Positions 10,115 through 18,696 of a stretch of DNA of 64,000 nucleotides are shown in pieces. How positions within the stretch are numbered: position 1 is the first letter of the stretch; each line of letters begins with the position of its first letter. Both the position numbers and the translations under genes were made by a program. The DNA is from Holophagales bacterium (lineage in GTDB: Bacteria; Acidobacteriota; Thermoanaerobaculia; Multivoradales; Multivoraceae): positions 1 to 64,000 of the forward strand of contig VYDI01000022.1 of NCBI GenBank assembly GCA_009843505.1, in the 5' to 3' direction. Under the pieces are notes generated by a model. That model worked only from the letters and a program-made list of their open reading frames with translations, did not search any database and had not been told where the DNA came from.

Positions 10115-11782
10115 ATGCTCAAGTACACGACCACGATCCTGCTCATGGCATGGCCCGCCGCGATCCAGGCACAGCCATCCGATCCGGCCCGCCCCCAGTT
10201 CGCGGATCAACTCGACGTCCGGCTCGTCCATGTCGACGTGCGGGTAGAGCGAAAGGGCAAGCCGGTCACCGATCTCGGGATCGAGGACTTCCTCCTGCTG
10301 GAGGACGGCGAACCGGTCGAGATCGCGGTGTTCTCGCCGCCGGAACTCGCCGGCCCGAAAGTAGAAACCGGACCTCGGGCGGAGGCATCGGCAGCCGCCG
10401 AACCAGAGTCCGCCGCACAGGCGTCCACGGGAAACGGCGGCACCGTCGCCGTGTTCATCGACGATCTCAGCCTGGGGCCGGGCCAACGGGATCGCGCCCT
10501 GCGGACAGTTCAGGCACTGTCGGATCCGTCGAACCCGAACAGCGATGAACTCGTCGTCTTCCGTCATTTCCGGCGTGGCCGCCTGACCCTGCAACTGGGA
10601 CCGGGGACAGTGGCCGACGAGGTGGACTTCAAGGAGCCGAGCCGAGCCTCCGCGGTCCGGGAGCAGCAGGGCATCTTCTTCGCCATGCGCGAGATCGAGA
10701 ACGTTCTCGCCCACTCCAACTGCATCGACTCCCGGGCGCAGCTTCTCGGCGTAGCCGACGACTACTCCGCCACGGCCCTCGCCTCGAGCGAACTGCGCGC
10801 CCAGCTACTCGGTGACGCGATCCAGTACCTGAGCGCCCTTACCGGGCGCAAGGTCCTGATCGTGGTGGCCGGCAGGATCGAACTCCAGCCTGGCGCTGCG
10901 ATTCTCGAGCACCTTCAGGACCTCTGCCCCGATCTGTCGAGTGAACTCAGCAACCGCATCCTGAGCGCCCAGAACATGGCGAATCGACTGCACCGCGTGG
11001 CCGGGCTGGCGAACTCTCATCGCGTGACCCTGGTGACGGTCGACGCAAGGGGCATCGGGGCGCCGTCCCAGGCCAACGCGGCCCTGGATTCCGCGCGCTT
11101 CGGCGGAACTCAACTGAACCAGATGATCACGAACGCCAACCTGCAGTCCGGACTGACCCAACTCGCGTCGGAGACCGGGGGCAGCACGATCTTCAACGCG
11201 AACAACGTGGTCAAGCCGGTGCTCAGATCCCTGGAGGCGAGCGAGGCGGTCTACACGCTTGCCTTCTATCCCCGGCACCAGCGAACCGGAGAGCGGCACG
11301 TACTCGAGGTCCGGCTGGTCGGCGACGTGAAGCGCCGCACCAGGCTCCACTACCGTCGCAGCTACATGGATCGCACCATGCAGCAGGAGTGGGCCGACGG
11401 TCTTCGCACGGCGGCCCGAGCGCCCGATCTGCGTCCCGACACCAGCCTGCCGAATCCCCTGGCCGCGCAACTCCTGGTGACGGAGGACCCAGACGGCCTT
11501 TTGGTTTCTCTCGGCCTGGGCGCCGACGCGGTCACGACCCTTCTCAGCCTGTCGCCGCAAACCGAGCGCAGATTGCGCCTGTGGCTCTACGTGGTGGACC
11601 CGGAAGGCCGGGAAACCACGGCGCGGGAAGGCTTCCTCGCCGGCCCGGGCGCACCCGGGCCCTGGCAAACGAGCGTCCGGCTCGACCTGCCGGTCGGAGA
11701 GTGGACCGTCGCGGCCGGCCTGCGCGACGAAGTCACCGGGGAGATCAGTCTGCTACGCCACACGCCTTCACCGGCCCTCTAG
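10115..11782 (+). CDS. VWFA-related exported protein (TIGR03436-type)
   Basis: 555 residues from an ATG at 10115 with an AGGGAGG site about 12 nt upstream. Signal peptide MLKYTTTILLMAWPAAIQAQ. The N-terminal LVHVDVRVERKGKPVTDLGIEDFLLLEDGEPVEI block is the hallmark opening of the VWFA-related proteins abundant in Acidobacteriota. A von Willebrand A-type fold follows from VAVFIDDLSLGP (about residue 110) to the YTLAFYPR strand. The MIDAS-like Asp/Ser pattern is only partly conserved. The C-terminal part is beta-rich. Function in this family is unknown; adhesion or protein-protein contact at the cell surface is the usual guess. It converges with the DUF3341 gene 34 bp away. Confidence 0.8.
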   Translation: MLKYTTTILLMAWPAAIQAQPSDPARPQFADQLDVRLVHVDVRVERKGKPVTDLGIEDFLLLEDGEPVEIAVFSPPELAGPKVETGPRAEASAAAEPESAAQASTGNGGTVAVFIDDLSLGPGQRDRALRTVQALSDPSNPNSDELVVFRHFRRGRLTLQLGPGTVADEVDFKEPSRASAVREQQGIFFAMREIENVLAHSNCIDSRAQLLGVADDYSATALASSELRAQLLGDAIQYLSALTGRKVLIVVAGRIELQPGAAILEHLQDLCPDLSSELSNRILSAQNMANRLHRVAGLANSHRVTLVTVDARGIGAPSQANAALDSARFGGTQLNQMITNANLQSGLTQLASETGGSTIFNANNVVKPVLRSLEASEAVYTLAFYPRHQRTGERHVLEVRLVGDVKRRTRLHYRRSYMDRTMQQEWADGLRTAARAPDLRPDTSLPNPLAAQLLVTEDPDGLLVSLGLGADAVTTLLSLSPQTERRLRLWLYVVDPEGRETTAREGFLAGPGAPGPWQTSVRLDLPVGEWTVAAGLRDEVTGEISLLRHTPSPAL

Positions 11783-11815
11783 CCGCACCCGGCTCGCTCG
11801 TACCAGGGCTTCCCT

Positions 11816-12352
11816 TCAACCAAGAGCGACGGTACGCGGCCGGCACAACTCGCGCAGCTCCTCCGCCCCGCTCTCGGTCAGGCCGTGGATGCGGAGCACC
11901 AGTCGACCCTCGGCGACGTGACGATCGAAGTCCGACGGCCGGCCGCGACCGCTCCGGATCGCCCGGCCCGGTAGCAGCCCGCCTTCCCACAGGACGCGCA
12001 GGACCGTCATGATGATCAGCCCGAGCGCGGTGCCCTCGTAGGTAACGACGCCTACCGGCGGCCCGGCGACGATCGACATGCCGCCGGTCGGCAGCGGGTA
12101 CGCGAGGGCCGTTCCTGCCGCCAGACCGAAAGCGGTCAGGCCGCCGAGGACGGCGCCGGAAAGGGCGAACAGCAGTACCCGCGACTTGGGCTTCGCTAGC
12201 GGCAACTCGCCTTCTTCCAGCGGCGCCGGGCTGCGCACTTCGATCTGCGAGGCTGCAACCCCCGAATCGAGCGCGGCTTCGACGGCGGACCGCACGTCCT
12301 CGACGCTCTCGAACGCGGCTTCGACGAGATGATCCTGGGCGGCCGCGGTCAT
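11816..12352 (-). CDS. actD: DUF3341, alternative complex III subunit ActD-like
   Basis: 178 residues; the ATG at 12352 overlaps the stop of the NrfD gene (ATGA), which fixes the start. A soluble alpha/beta N-part (FESVEDVRSAVEAALDSG) is followed by two hydrophobic segments (about 65-90 and 97-125) and a charged C-terminal tail. In ACIII, ActD is a small membrane subunit placed next to ActC. DUF3341 is not part of the related Qrc complex, so this gene is the best evidence that the module is ACIII-like. It is the last gene of the series. No actE or actF follows; the next gene is the convergent VWFA protein. Confidence 0.82.
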   Translation of the reverse strand: MTAAAQDHLVEAAFESVEDVRSAVEAALDSGVAASQIEVRSPAPLEEGELPLAKPKSRVLLFALSGAVLGGLTAFGLAAGTALAYPLPTGGMSIVAGPPVGVVTYEGTALGLIIMTVLRVLWEGGLLPGRAIRSGRGRPSDFDRHVAEGRLVLRIHGLTESGAEELRELCRPRTVALG

Positions 12353-13746
12353 GCAGCCCCTCCTCCGGCCGCCGGTGACGCCGCCGCCGACGTCGGAGCG
12401 GCCTCCGAAGGCTGCCCGCTCTCGCCGCCACTCACCGCGTGACGCCAGCCCTCCCGCATCTCCCACACCGAAACGATCGGTAGCAACTGGGTGAACGTGA
12501 AGTAGAGGCAGGCGAAGACGCCAACCGCCCCGATCATGATCCCCAGCTCCACCCAGCTCGGCATGTAGTCGCCGATGCTGTAGGCCAGCCGCGGCGTCGA
12601 CAGGGCCGGCACGACGATCAGGAACCGTTCGAGCCACATCCCGACCAGCACGCCACAACCGACCAGCGCAGTCGGCAGCGGCCGTCGGCCACGGGGGAAG
12701 GAGAGTACGGCCACCGGGATCACCAGGTTGACGACGACCATGGTCCAGAACGGAACCGCGAAGTCGCCGTGCAGCAACACATGGTGCACGAGCTTCTCGA
12801 ACAGATCGCCGCTGTACCAGACGGTCAGGTGCTCCGCGAACGTGAAGTAGCCCCAGACCAGGGACATCGTCACGAAGAGAAGCCCCAGGTTGTTGAAGAC
12901 CCGGTCGGTCAGGAAGCGCTCGAGCGCGAGGCCGCGCCGGAGCAGCGCCATCGCGATCATCAGCACCGCGATCCCCGAGAAGATCGCGCCGACGACGAAG
13001 TACGGTCCGAAGATCGTGCTCTTCCAACCCGGCGTCTGGGTCATCGCGAAGTCCCAGGACACGATCGTGTGGACCGAGACGGCCACCGGGATGATGGCGA
13101 CCGCCAGTATCCGAATGCCCCACTCCAGGCTGTGCCACTGCTGCGCCGTGCCGCGCCAGCCGAGTGCCAGAACCGCGTAGAAGCGTTTCTTGAGGCCGGC
13201 CGCCGCCCGATCACGCATGACCGCCGCGTCCGGGATCAGGGGCAGGAACAGGTACAGGGCGCTACCGATGATGTAGGTCGTGATCGCGGCGATGTCCCAC
13301 ACCAGGGGCGAGCGGAAGTTCGGCCAAAGCATCCGGCTGTTCGGGTACGGGATCATGTAGTAGAAGATCGCCACCCGGCCGAGGTGAATCAGCGGGAAGA
13401 GGCCGCCGATCGCGAGCGCGAACAGCGTGATCGCCTCGGCCGAACGAGTGACCGGCCGCCGCCACTCCGCCTTCGTCACGCGCAGGATCGCCGAGATCAG
13501 CGTGCCGGCGTGACTGATGCCGATCCAGAAGACGAAGTTGATGATGTAGAAGCCCCAGAACACCGGCCGGTTGATGCCGGTGACGCCGATGCCGTTCGCG
13601 ATCTGGTAGCCCCAGCAGTAGAAGAAGACGAGGACCAGGACGCCGCTGGCGAGCGAGCCGACGAGCAGGCCCGGACGTCGCCGGTCGAGGCGGCCGAGCA
13701 GCTCGCCGTCGAGCGCCCTGGCGGAAGCCTGGGGTCGATCCGTCAC
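12349..13746 (-). CDS. actC: NrfD/PsrC-type quinol-binding membrane subunit (ActC-like)
   Basis: 465 residues from a GTG that overlaps the ferredoxin-subunit stop (GTGA). About ten hydrophobic helices are visible, beginning with LASGVLVLVFFYCWGYQI and including INFVFWIGISHAGTLISAILR, the characteristic first quinol-site helix pair of ActC/PsrC proteins. The C-terminus is an Ala/Pro-rich soluble tail. In ACIII and Qrc the homologous subunit binds menaquinol and transfers electrons to the iron-sulfur subunit. Neighbours on both sides overlap by 4 nt, so the five genes are surely one transcript. Length fits ActC. Confidence 0.9.
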   Translation of the reverse strand: MTDRPQASARALDGELLGRLDRRRPGLLVGSLASGVLVLVFFYCWGYQIANGIGVTGINRPVFWGFYIINFVFWIGISHAGTLISAILRVTKAEWRRPVTRSAEAITLFALAIGGLFPLIHLGRVAIFYYMIPYPNSRMLWPNFRSPLVWDIAAITTYIIGSALYLFLPLIPDAAVMRDRAAAGLKKRFYAVLALGWRGTAQQWHSLEWGIRILAVAIIPVAVSVHTIVSWDFAMTQTPGWKSTIFGPYFVVGAIFSGIAVLMIAMALLRRGLALERFLTDRVFNNLGLLFVTMSLVWGYFTFAEHLTVWYSGDLFEKLVHHVLLHGDFAVPFWTMVVVNLVIPVAVLSFPRGRRPLPTALVGCGVLVGMWLERFLIVVPALSTPRLAYSIGDYMPSWVELGIMIGAVGVFACLYFTFTQLLPIVSVWEMREGWRHAVSGGESGQPSEAAPTSAAASPAAGGGAA

Positions 13747-14444
13747 TCAGCCGGCTCCCGCCACTCCGTACCGCTCAGGTAGACGACGCCGGGGCGCGTA
13801 TCGAGATCGCCCAGCAGGCTGAACGCCCGCGGCGACTCGGCCCACCTGGACACTTCGCTGTCCGGGTCGTCCAGGTCCCCGAACGCGATCGCCTTGGTTG
13901 GGCACGACTGCTGGCAGGCCGTCTTCACATCGCCGTCCGCGACCTCGCGGTCTTCCTGCGCGGCCTCGTCCTTCCCGGCCTGGATGCGCTGGACGCAGAA
14001 CGTGCACTTCTCCATCACCCCGCCGGGCCGGACGCTGACGTCGGGGTTCAACTGGGAGTCGAGCGGCGCAGGGAACTCGGCATCGAACCAGTTGAAGACG
14101 CGCACGGTGTACGGACAGTTGTTGGCACAGAACCGCGTGCCGATGCAGCGGCCGTACACCATCGCGTTCAGCCCTTCCGGGTTGTGGTATGTCGCGTAGA
14201 CCGGGCAGACCGGTTCGCAGGGTGCCGCGCCGCATTGCTGGCAAAGCACCGGCATGAAGCGCGTGCGGACGTCGGGGAACTCGCCCTCGTAGTAGCGCTC
14301 GATCCGCAGCCAGTGCATCGCCCGGCCCTCGCGGGCCTGCTCCTCGCCGACGGTCTGGATGTTGTTCTCGGCCGCGCAGGCGACGACGCAGGCCTCGCAG
14401 CCGGTACAGCGGTCGAGATCGATGGCCATGCCCCAGCGCGTCAT
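13743..14444 (-). CDS. 4Fe-4S ferredoxin-type subunit (ActB iron-sulfur half, PsrB/QrcC-like)
   Basis: 233 residues; the ATG at 14444 overlaps the upstream stop (ATGA). Cysteine groups in order: CTGCEACVVAC, CQQCGAAPCEPVCP, CIGTRFCANNC and a CTFC...CQQSCP pair, enough for four cubane-type clusters as in DmsB/PsrB/NrfC proteins. It would carry electrons between the NrfD quinol site and the cytochrome or molybdopterin-type subunit. In classical alternative complex III this part is fused to the molybdopterin-like domain in one ActB chain; here it is a separate gene, as in Qrc and Psr. No signal peptide, so export would ride on the Tat-targeted partner. Confidence 0.9.
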   Translation of the reverse strand: MTRWGMAIDLDRCTGCEACVVACAAENNIQTVGEEQAREGRAMHWLRIERYYEGEFPDVRTRFMPVLCQQCGAAPCEPVCPVYATYHNPEGLNAMVYGRCIGTRFCANNCPYTVRVFNWFDAEFPAPLDSQLNPDVSVRPGGVMEKCTFCVQRIQAGKDEAAQEDREVADGDVKTACQQSCPTKAIAFGDLDDPDSEVSRWAESPRAFSLLGDLDTRPGVVYLSGTEWREPAE

Positions 14445-16741
14445 GCCTTCCCCCCAACATGCGGCGCCCAGCCGACGGGAATCTCCTCGGCCTGCCGCAG
14501 GCCGCGGCCGTAGATCACCGGCCGTTCGCTGCGGCGCGGTCGGCGCAGCCTCTCGACGCGCACCCGGAGGTCTCCTCGGGCGAACGCGCCGGCACCGGCC
14601 ACCCGGCGGTCCGTGTCGAGCAGGGCGTTCACGTTGACACCGCGACCGCGCGCGTAGCGTCCGTAGTCCGCGTGGCCGCCGCCGACCGGCACGCCGACGG
14701 AGCCCGGCCGCACCGTGGGCAGCACCATCGCCGGCAGTTCGATTTCGGCCACGGTTCCGGTCAGCCGCACGATGTCGCCCGTTTGGATTCCGAGACGGTC
14801 CGCGTCCTCTGTAGCGACTTCGGCCCACGTTCCCCACATGACGGTCGACAGCGGGTCCGGCAGCTCCTGCAGCCATGGGCGGTTGGCGCCACGCCCGTCG
14901 CCCAGCTTCAGCGACTCGAAGGGAATCAGCGTGAAGGATTCAACGCCCGCCGGACCAACCGGTGCCGCCCGGGCGGCCGGGTCCGGAAGCACCGAAGGCA
15001 TGTCGTTTCCACCGTCCCGAGGAAGCCGCGTCGGCGCGCGGCGCAGCTCTTCGGTTCCCAGCAGCCCACCGGCATCCGTCGTCCGACGCACGAACTGCCG
15101 GGCGTTGAGCGCGCCGGCGATCAGAGACGCCGGTAAGGCCGCCGGGTCGCTTGCGTCGTCGCCGGCCGCCCTCGTCGCCGTGAAGGCGTCGCTCAGCGCC
15201 GACTCGACGGCCTCCTGGAATCCGGGCCAGGGCAGAGCGCGACCGGCGGCCGCGGCCAGCGCCAGCGCCACATCGCCCGGATGGCGCGCCTCGCCGCGCG
15301 GCGCCACCGTCGGCGAGGCGATGAGCAGGGCCGGAACGCCACGCACCGGGTCCGGCTCCACCGCCTGGAAGCGCTCAAGGTCCGTCTGGACCGGTAGCAC
15401 GACATCGGCCCGCAACGTGGTGTCGTCGAAGAAGGCGGAGCAAGCGATCACCGTGCCGGCGCGCTCGAAGCCGGCCTCGAGCCCCGGCACTCCGTGCAGC
15501 GGATCGGCCTCCGACACGACGAGAACCCCCGAATCGCCGTCCCCGGCCAACCGGTCCGCCAGCGCCGCAGGCGGCAACGCCGCGGTGGCGTCGCCGGCAA
15601 GCCGCTCTTCGAAACCGAAGTCGACGCCGGCGAAGACGCCGCCCACGCGGCCCACCGCGCCCAGCAGCAGGTTGAGCGCGAGTGCCGCAGCGCCCGCTGC
15701 CACGCCGTTCTCGCCTTCGAGCGCCGATCCGCCGACCATCACCAACGGGCGGCGGGCGCTGGCAAGCTCGGCGGCAAGCCGCTCGATGCGATCGGCATCG
15801 ATACCGCAGCGCTCGACGGTCGCGGCGAGGTCGGGCGGCGCTTCGGGATAGAGCGCCTCGTAGGCCGACCGCCCCTCTTGCCCGACCGTTCCCGACCCCA
15901 GCAGGAGTCCGGCCAGACCGCGCGCGAAGAACCCTTCGCTGCCCGGCCGGACCGGCAGCCAGCCGTCGGCATTGGCGGCGGTCAGGGAGTGCCGCGCTTC
16001 GACCTGCACCAGCTTGCCGCGCCGGTCGGCCGTGAGTTCGGCCCAGGCGGCACCGAAGTGGACGGGACTTCGCCAGCGGTCCAGGAGGGGAGCCCCGACA
16101 GAGACAACGTAGTCGGACCGGGCCAAGTCATAGGCCGGCCGAGTCGATTCGCCGAACGCAAGCCGCGCAGCCTCCCGCTCGACGAGCGCATCGGCCGGCT
16201 GCCAGTGAACCGGCGGCGGCGTACCGACCGTCGCCGCGAACCGCCGCCACAAACCGAGGAGCGGTCCCGACGGCGCGCCCGCGACAATCGTTGTCGCATC
16301 AGGCGCGGCCGCGATCGCCGTCGCCGCGGTTTCGAGCGCCTCCTCCCACGAGACAGGCTCCAACTCGCCCGAGGACCCCCGTCGCATCGGCTCCGTCACC
16401 CGGTCCGGGTGATACAGCTCCTGCAGCGCCGAGTGCCCCAGCGCGCAGACGCCGCCCCGGTTGACGAAGCCGGACGGCAACCCCTCGATCTTCTTCGCCA
16501 GCCGGTCGACCGTCCGCACTTCGATCTCGCAACCGGCGCCGCACTGCTCGCAGATCGAGCGCCGCCATACGGAGGCGCCGGGCAGAGCCGTACTCCGCCG
16601 CGCCGGAGACTCGATCAGCTCCTGGTCACGCCGCCGGCAGCCCTGGAGCACCGCCACGCCAGCCGCGGCGTAGACCTTGAAGAAGTCCCGCCGCCCGATC
16701 GTCACCCGGGGTTCGCCGCGCTTGCCGTTGCCGCTGCTCAT
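14441..16741 (-). CDS. Molybdopterin-oxidoreductase-type catalytic-like subunit (ActB1/QrcB-like), Tat lipoprotein
   Basis: 766 residues from an ATG at 16741 with GAGGATGGG just before it. The N-terminus has a twin-arginine signal (GRRDFFK, about 16-22) leading to a lipobox-like VLQGC with Cys35. A C64-C67-C71...C99 set at the start of the mature domain could bind one 4Fe-4S cluster. The rest follows the molybdopterin-oxidoreductase fold, with weak conservation of cofactor-binding motifs. In ACIII and Qrc the corresponding chain is thought to lack the molybdenum cofactor. Whether this copy binds one cannot be seen. It starts 7 nt after the pentaheme cytochrome gene. Confidence 0.85.
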   Translation of the reverse strand: MSSGNGKRGEPRVTIGRRDFFKVYAAAGVAVLQGCRRRDQELIESPARRSTALPGASVWRRSICEQCGAGCEIEVRTVDRLAKKIEGLPSGFVNRGGVCALGHSALQELYHPDRVTEPMRRGSSGELEPVSWEEALETAATAIAAAPDATTIVAGAPSGPLLGLWRRFAATVGTPPPVHWQPADALVEREAARLAFGESTRPAYDLARSDYVVSVGAPLLDRWRSPVHFGAAWAELTADRRGKLVQVEARHSLTAANADGWLPVRPGSEGFFARGLAGLLLGSGTVGQEGRSAYEALYPEAPPDLAATVERCGIDADRIERLAAELASARRPLVMVGGSALEGENGVAAGAAALALNLLLGAVGRVGGVFAGVDFGFEERLAGDATAALPPAALADRLAGDGDSGVLVVSEADPLHGVPGLEAGFERAGTVIACSAFFDDTTLRADVVLPVQTDLERFQAVEPDPVRGVPALLIASPTVAPRGEARHPGDVALALAAAAGRALPWPGFQEAVESALSDAFTATRAAGDDASDPAALPASLIAGALNARQFVRRTTDAGGLLGTEELRRAPTRLPRDGGNDMPSVLPDPAARAAPVGPAGVESFTLIPFESLKLGDGRGANRPWLQELPDPLSTVMWGTWAEVATEDADRLGIQTGDIVRLTGTVAEIELPAMVLPTVRPGSVGVPVGGGHADYGRYARGRGVNVNALLDTDRRVAGAGAFARGDLRVRVERLRRPRRSERPVIYGRGLRQAEEIPVGWAPHVGGKA

Positions 16742-16748
16742 CCCATCC

Positions 16749-17252
16749 TCACCGGTGGCACGCCAGACAGTCGTCACTGGCCTCGTTCTCGCGGTGACAC
16801 TCGACGCACCAGCCCATGTCGGCCACATTCCGCACCGGCTCGGCCACCGTCATCGAAGCCACGTCACCGTGGCACGTCAAACACTCGACTCCCGCCCGGG
16901 CATGGGCCCTGTGGTTGAAGTGCACCATCGCCGAGTCGGGAATCACATTGACCTTCGCCCACAGGATCGGCTCCCGGTTCTCATTCGCGAGCATCACCTT
17001 CTGAACCTCGGGATGATCGGGAATCTCACGCCGATGGCAGCCCGCACACGCCTGCACCGACGGCATCCCCGCATGAACCCCCTCCTCCGCACCCCGATGG
17101 CAACGAACGCACTCCAACCCAGCTTCGATGTGAACCTGGTGGTCGTACGCGATCGGCTGCTCGGGCGTGGGCAGGTTCTGGGTCGGGCCGCAGGCGCCGG
17201 CTAGAAGCGCGACTGCCGCCACGAACAGCCGAAGGGTCGTCCCAAGGCGCAA
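16749..17252 (-). CDS. actA: Pentaheme cytochrome c lipoprotein (ActA-like)
   Basis: 167 residues. A TTG at 17252 gives a sensible lipoprotein signal (VALLAGAC, Cys21); a GTG further in would leave almost no signal. Five heme-binding CxxCH motifs lie at about 48-52, 69-73, 124-128, 149-153 and 162-166, with extra His residues for bis-His ligation (cytochrome c7/class III style). ActA in alternative complex III is likewise a pentaheme periplasmic cytochrome. The start lies 2 nt after the GST stop TAG, so it is co-transcribed with the preceding acyl-CoA genes. It would pass quinol electrons to a soluble cytochrome or terminal oxidase not encoded here. Confidence 0.9.
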   Translation of the reverse strand: MRLGTTLRLFVAAVALLAGACGPTQNLPTPEQPIAYDHQVHIEAGLECVRCHRGAEEGVHAGMPSVQACAGCHRREIPDHPEVQKVMLANENREPILWAKVNVIPDSAMVHFNHRAHARAGVECLTCHGDVASMTVAEPVRNVADMGWCVECHRENEASDDCLACHR

Positions 17253-17253
17253 T

Positions 17254-17865
17254 CTAGACCTCGCGGATCCGCTCGTATGACGGAACCTTCTGCAGCCGGG
17301 TCCAGTAGCGGCGCACGTTGTCGCCGAAGTCGTCGATGCCGAGCGAGGCCGCGAGCTTCAGGCCGTAGCCGACGCAGATGTCGGCGATCGTGAAGCGGCC
17401 GCAGCACAGGAACTCGCGGCCGTCCGAGGTCGCCGACTCGACCAGACGCAGCCGGCCCAGGAACCACTTCCGGTAGTCCTCCGCGACCTGCGGGACCCGG
17501 CGCTCCTCGGGCTCGAGCCGTGTGTAGCGCAGGAACAGCGTCTGCGGGAAGGTCAGCGTCGCGTCGCTGTAGAACAGCCAGTTGAGGTACGCACCGTACT
17601 CCGGGTCGTCCACGTCGACGGCGAGCGGCGTCGGACCGTAGCGGTCGACCAGGTACTTCGCGATCCCCGAAGACTCCGTCATGTGAACGTCGCCGTCGAT
17701 CATGTAGGGAACCGTGCCCAGAAGGTTGGTGCCCAGGTAGTCCTTCTTGAACACCCGCGGCGGGAAAGGCAGGACGTGCAGGTCGTAGTCGATGCCCATC
17801 TCCTCCAGCGTCCACACGGCACGCAGCGAGCGAGCGCCCTGACAGTGGTAGAGCTGAATCGTCAC
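17254..17865 (-). CDS. Glutathione S-transferase family protein
   Basis: 203 residues from a GTG overlapping the enoyl-CoA hydratase stop (GTGA). The thioredoxin-like N-domain opens with IQLYHCQGARSLRAVWTLEEMGIDYD and contains the GTVPYMIDGDVHMTESSGIAKYL motif that binds the gamma-glutamyl part of glutathione. The helical C-domain has the conserved FTIADICVGYGL block. Length is normal. The catalytic position near Ser/Arg after the first strand is compatible with a beta- or theta-like class, but the substrate is unknown. It is inserted between acyl-CoA genes and the cytochrome module, so it may act on a thioester or an electrophilic intermediate of that pathway. Confidence 0.88.
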   Translation of the reverse strand: MTIQLYHCQGARSLRAVWTLEEMGIDYDLHVLPFPPRVFKKDYLGTNLLGTVPYMIDGDVHMTESSGIAKYLVDRYGPTPLAVDVDDPEYGAYLNWLFYSDATLTFPQTLFLRYTRLEPEERRVPQVAEDYRKWFLGRLRLVESATSDGREFLCCGRFTIADICVGYGLKLAASLGIDDFGDNVRRYWTRLQKVPSYERIREV

Positions 17866-18665
17866 GAGGACTTTCCGCCGGACCCGACAGCCGCCGCCCA
17901 CCTCGGCTTGCGCTTCTCGCGGAAGGCCGCCATGCCCTCGGCCGCCTCCTCGCTCTGGAACATGCGGCGGCTCCAGCCCTGGGTCAGCTCGAAGCCCTCG
18001 GCGAGCGAGATGTCGGGGACCGCCCGCACCAGCTTCTTGCACTCGACGACCGCGTTCGGGCCGCCCAGGTTGATCGCGTCGATCTCCTCCTGGACCGTCG
18101 CCATCAGCTCGTCGCGCGGCACCGCCTTGTGGGCGAGGCCGTACTCCACCGCCTGGCGGCCGCTGAACCGGTCGCCGGTCAGGAACAGCCGCATGCCGTG
18201 GTGCGGTCCCAGCTTGCGCAGGCAGACGACGGCGATGATCGCCGGGATGACGCCGATCCGCACCTCGCTGAAGCTGAACATCGCCTCTTCGGCGGTGATC
18301 ACGAGGTCCGAGGCCGCGACCATGCCCAGGCCGCCGGCAAAGGCATGACCGTTCACCGCGGCGATCACGGGCTTCTCGCCCTCCCAGATCGCGGTCAGGA
18401 CTTCCGGGTAGGGCACGATCCTCTCCGGCTCGCTCTCGCCCGGCTGCCGCTTGAGATCGGCGCCAGAGCAGAAGCCCTTGCCGGCGCCGGTGATGACGAT
18501 CGAGCGGACGCTGTCGTCGGCCTGCGCCGCGGCCAGGTGGTCATGGACCTCCGTGACCAGCGTCGGCGACAGGGCGTTCCGCCGTTCCGGGCGGTTCAGC
18601 GTGATCCAGGCGGCGCCGCTCTTGACCTCGTAGAGCGTGCACTCCGTACCGGGCTGGTTCGACAT
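17862..18665 (-). CDS. Enoyl-CoA hydratase/isomerase family protein (crotonase)
   Basis: 267 residues, ATG at 18665. The crotonase oxyanion-hole stretches ITGAGKGFCSGADLK and NGHAFAGGLGMVAASDL are intact, and a Glu lies in the FSEVRIGVIPA region at the catalytic position. C-terminal helices and a basic tail follow. In this setting, downstream of a biotin-dependent acyl-CoA carboxylase, a methylglutaconyl-CoA hydratase-like role (leucine or isovalerate breakdown) is the natural suggestion. Equally possible is hydration of another branched enoyl-CoA. It lies 31 nt after the biotin carboxylase stop and overlaps the GST start. Confidence 0.88.
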   Translation of the reverse strand: MSNQPGTECTLYEVKSGAAWITLNRPERRNALSPTLVTEVHDHLAAAQADDSVRSIVITGAGKGFCSGADLKRQPGESEPERIVPYPEVLTAIWEGEKPVIAAVNGHAFAGGLGMVAASDLVITAEEAMFSFSEVRIGVIPAIIAVVCLRKLGPHHGMRLFLTGDRFSGRQAVEYGLAHKAVPRDELMATVQEEIDAINLGGPNAVVECKKLVRAVPDISLAEGFELTQGWSRRMFQSEEAAEGMAAFREKRKPRWAAAVGSGGKSS

Positions 18666-18696
18666 GCAGATCCTCCTCGCGTCAACGCCCCGCGAC

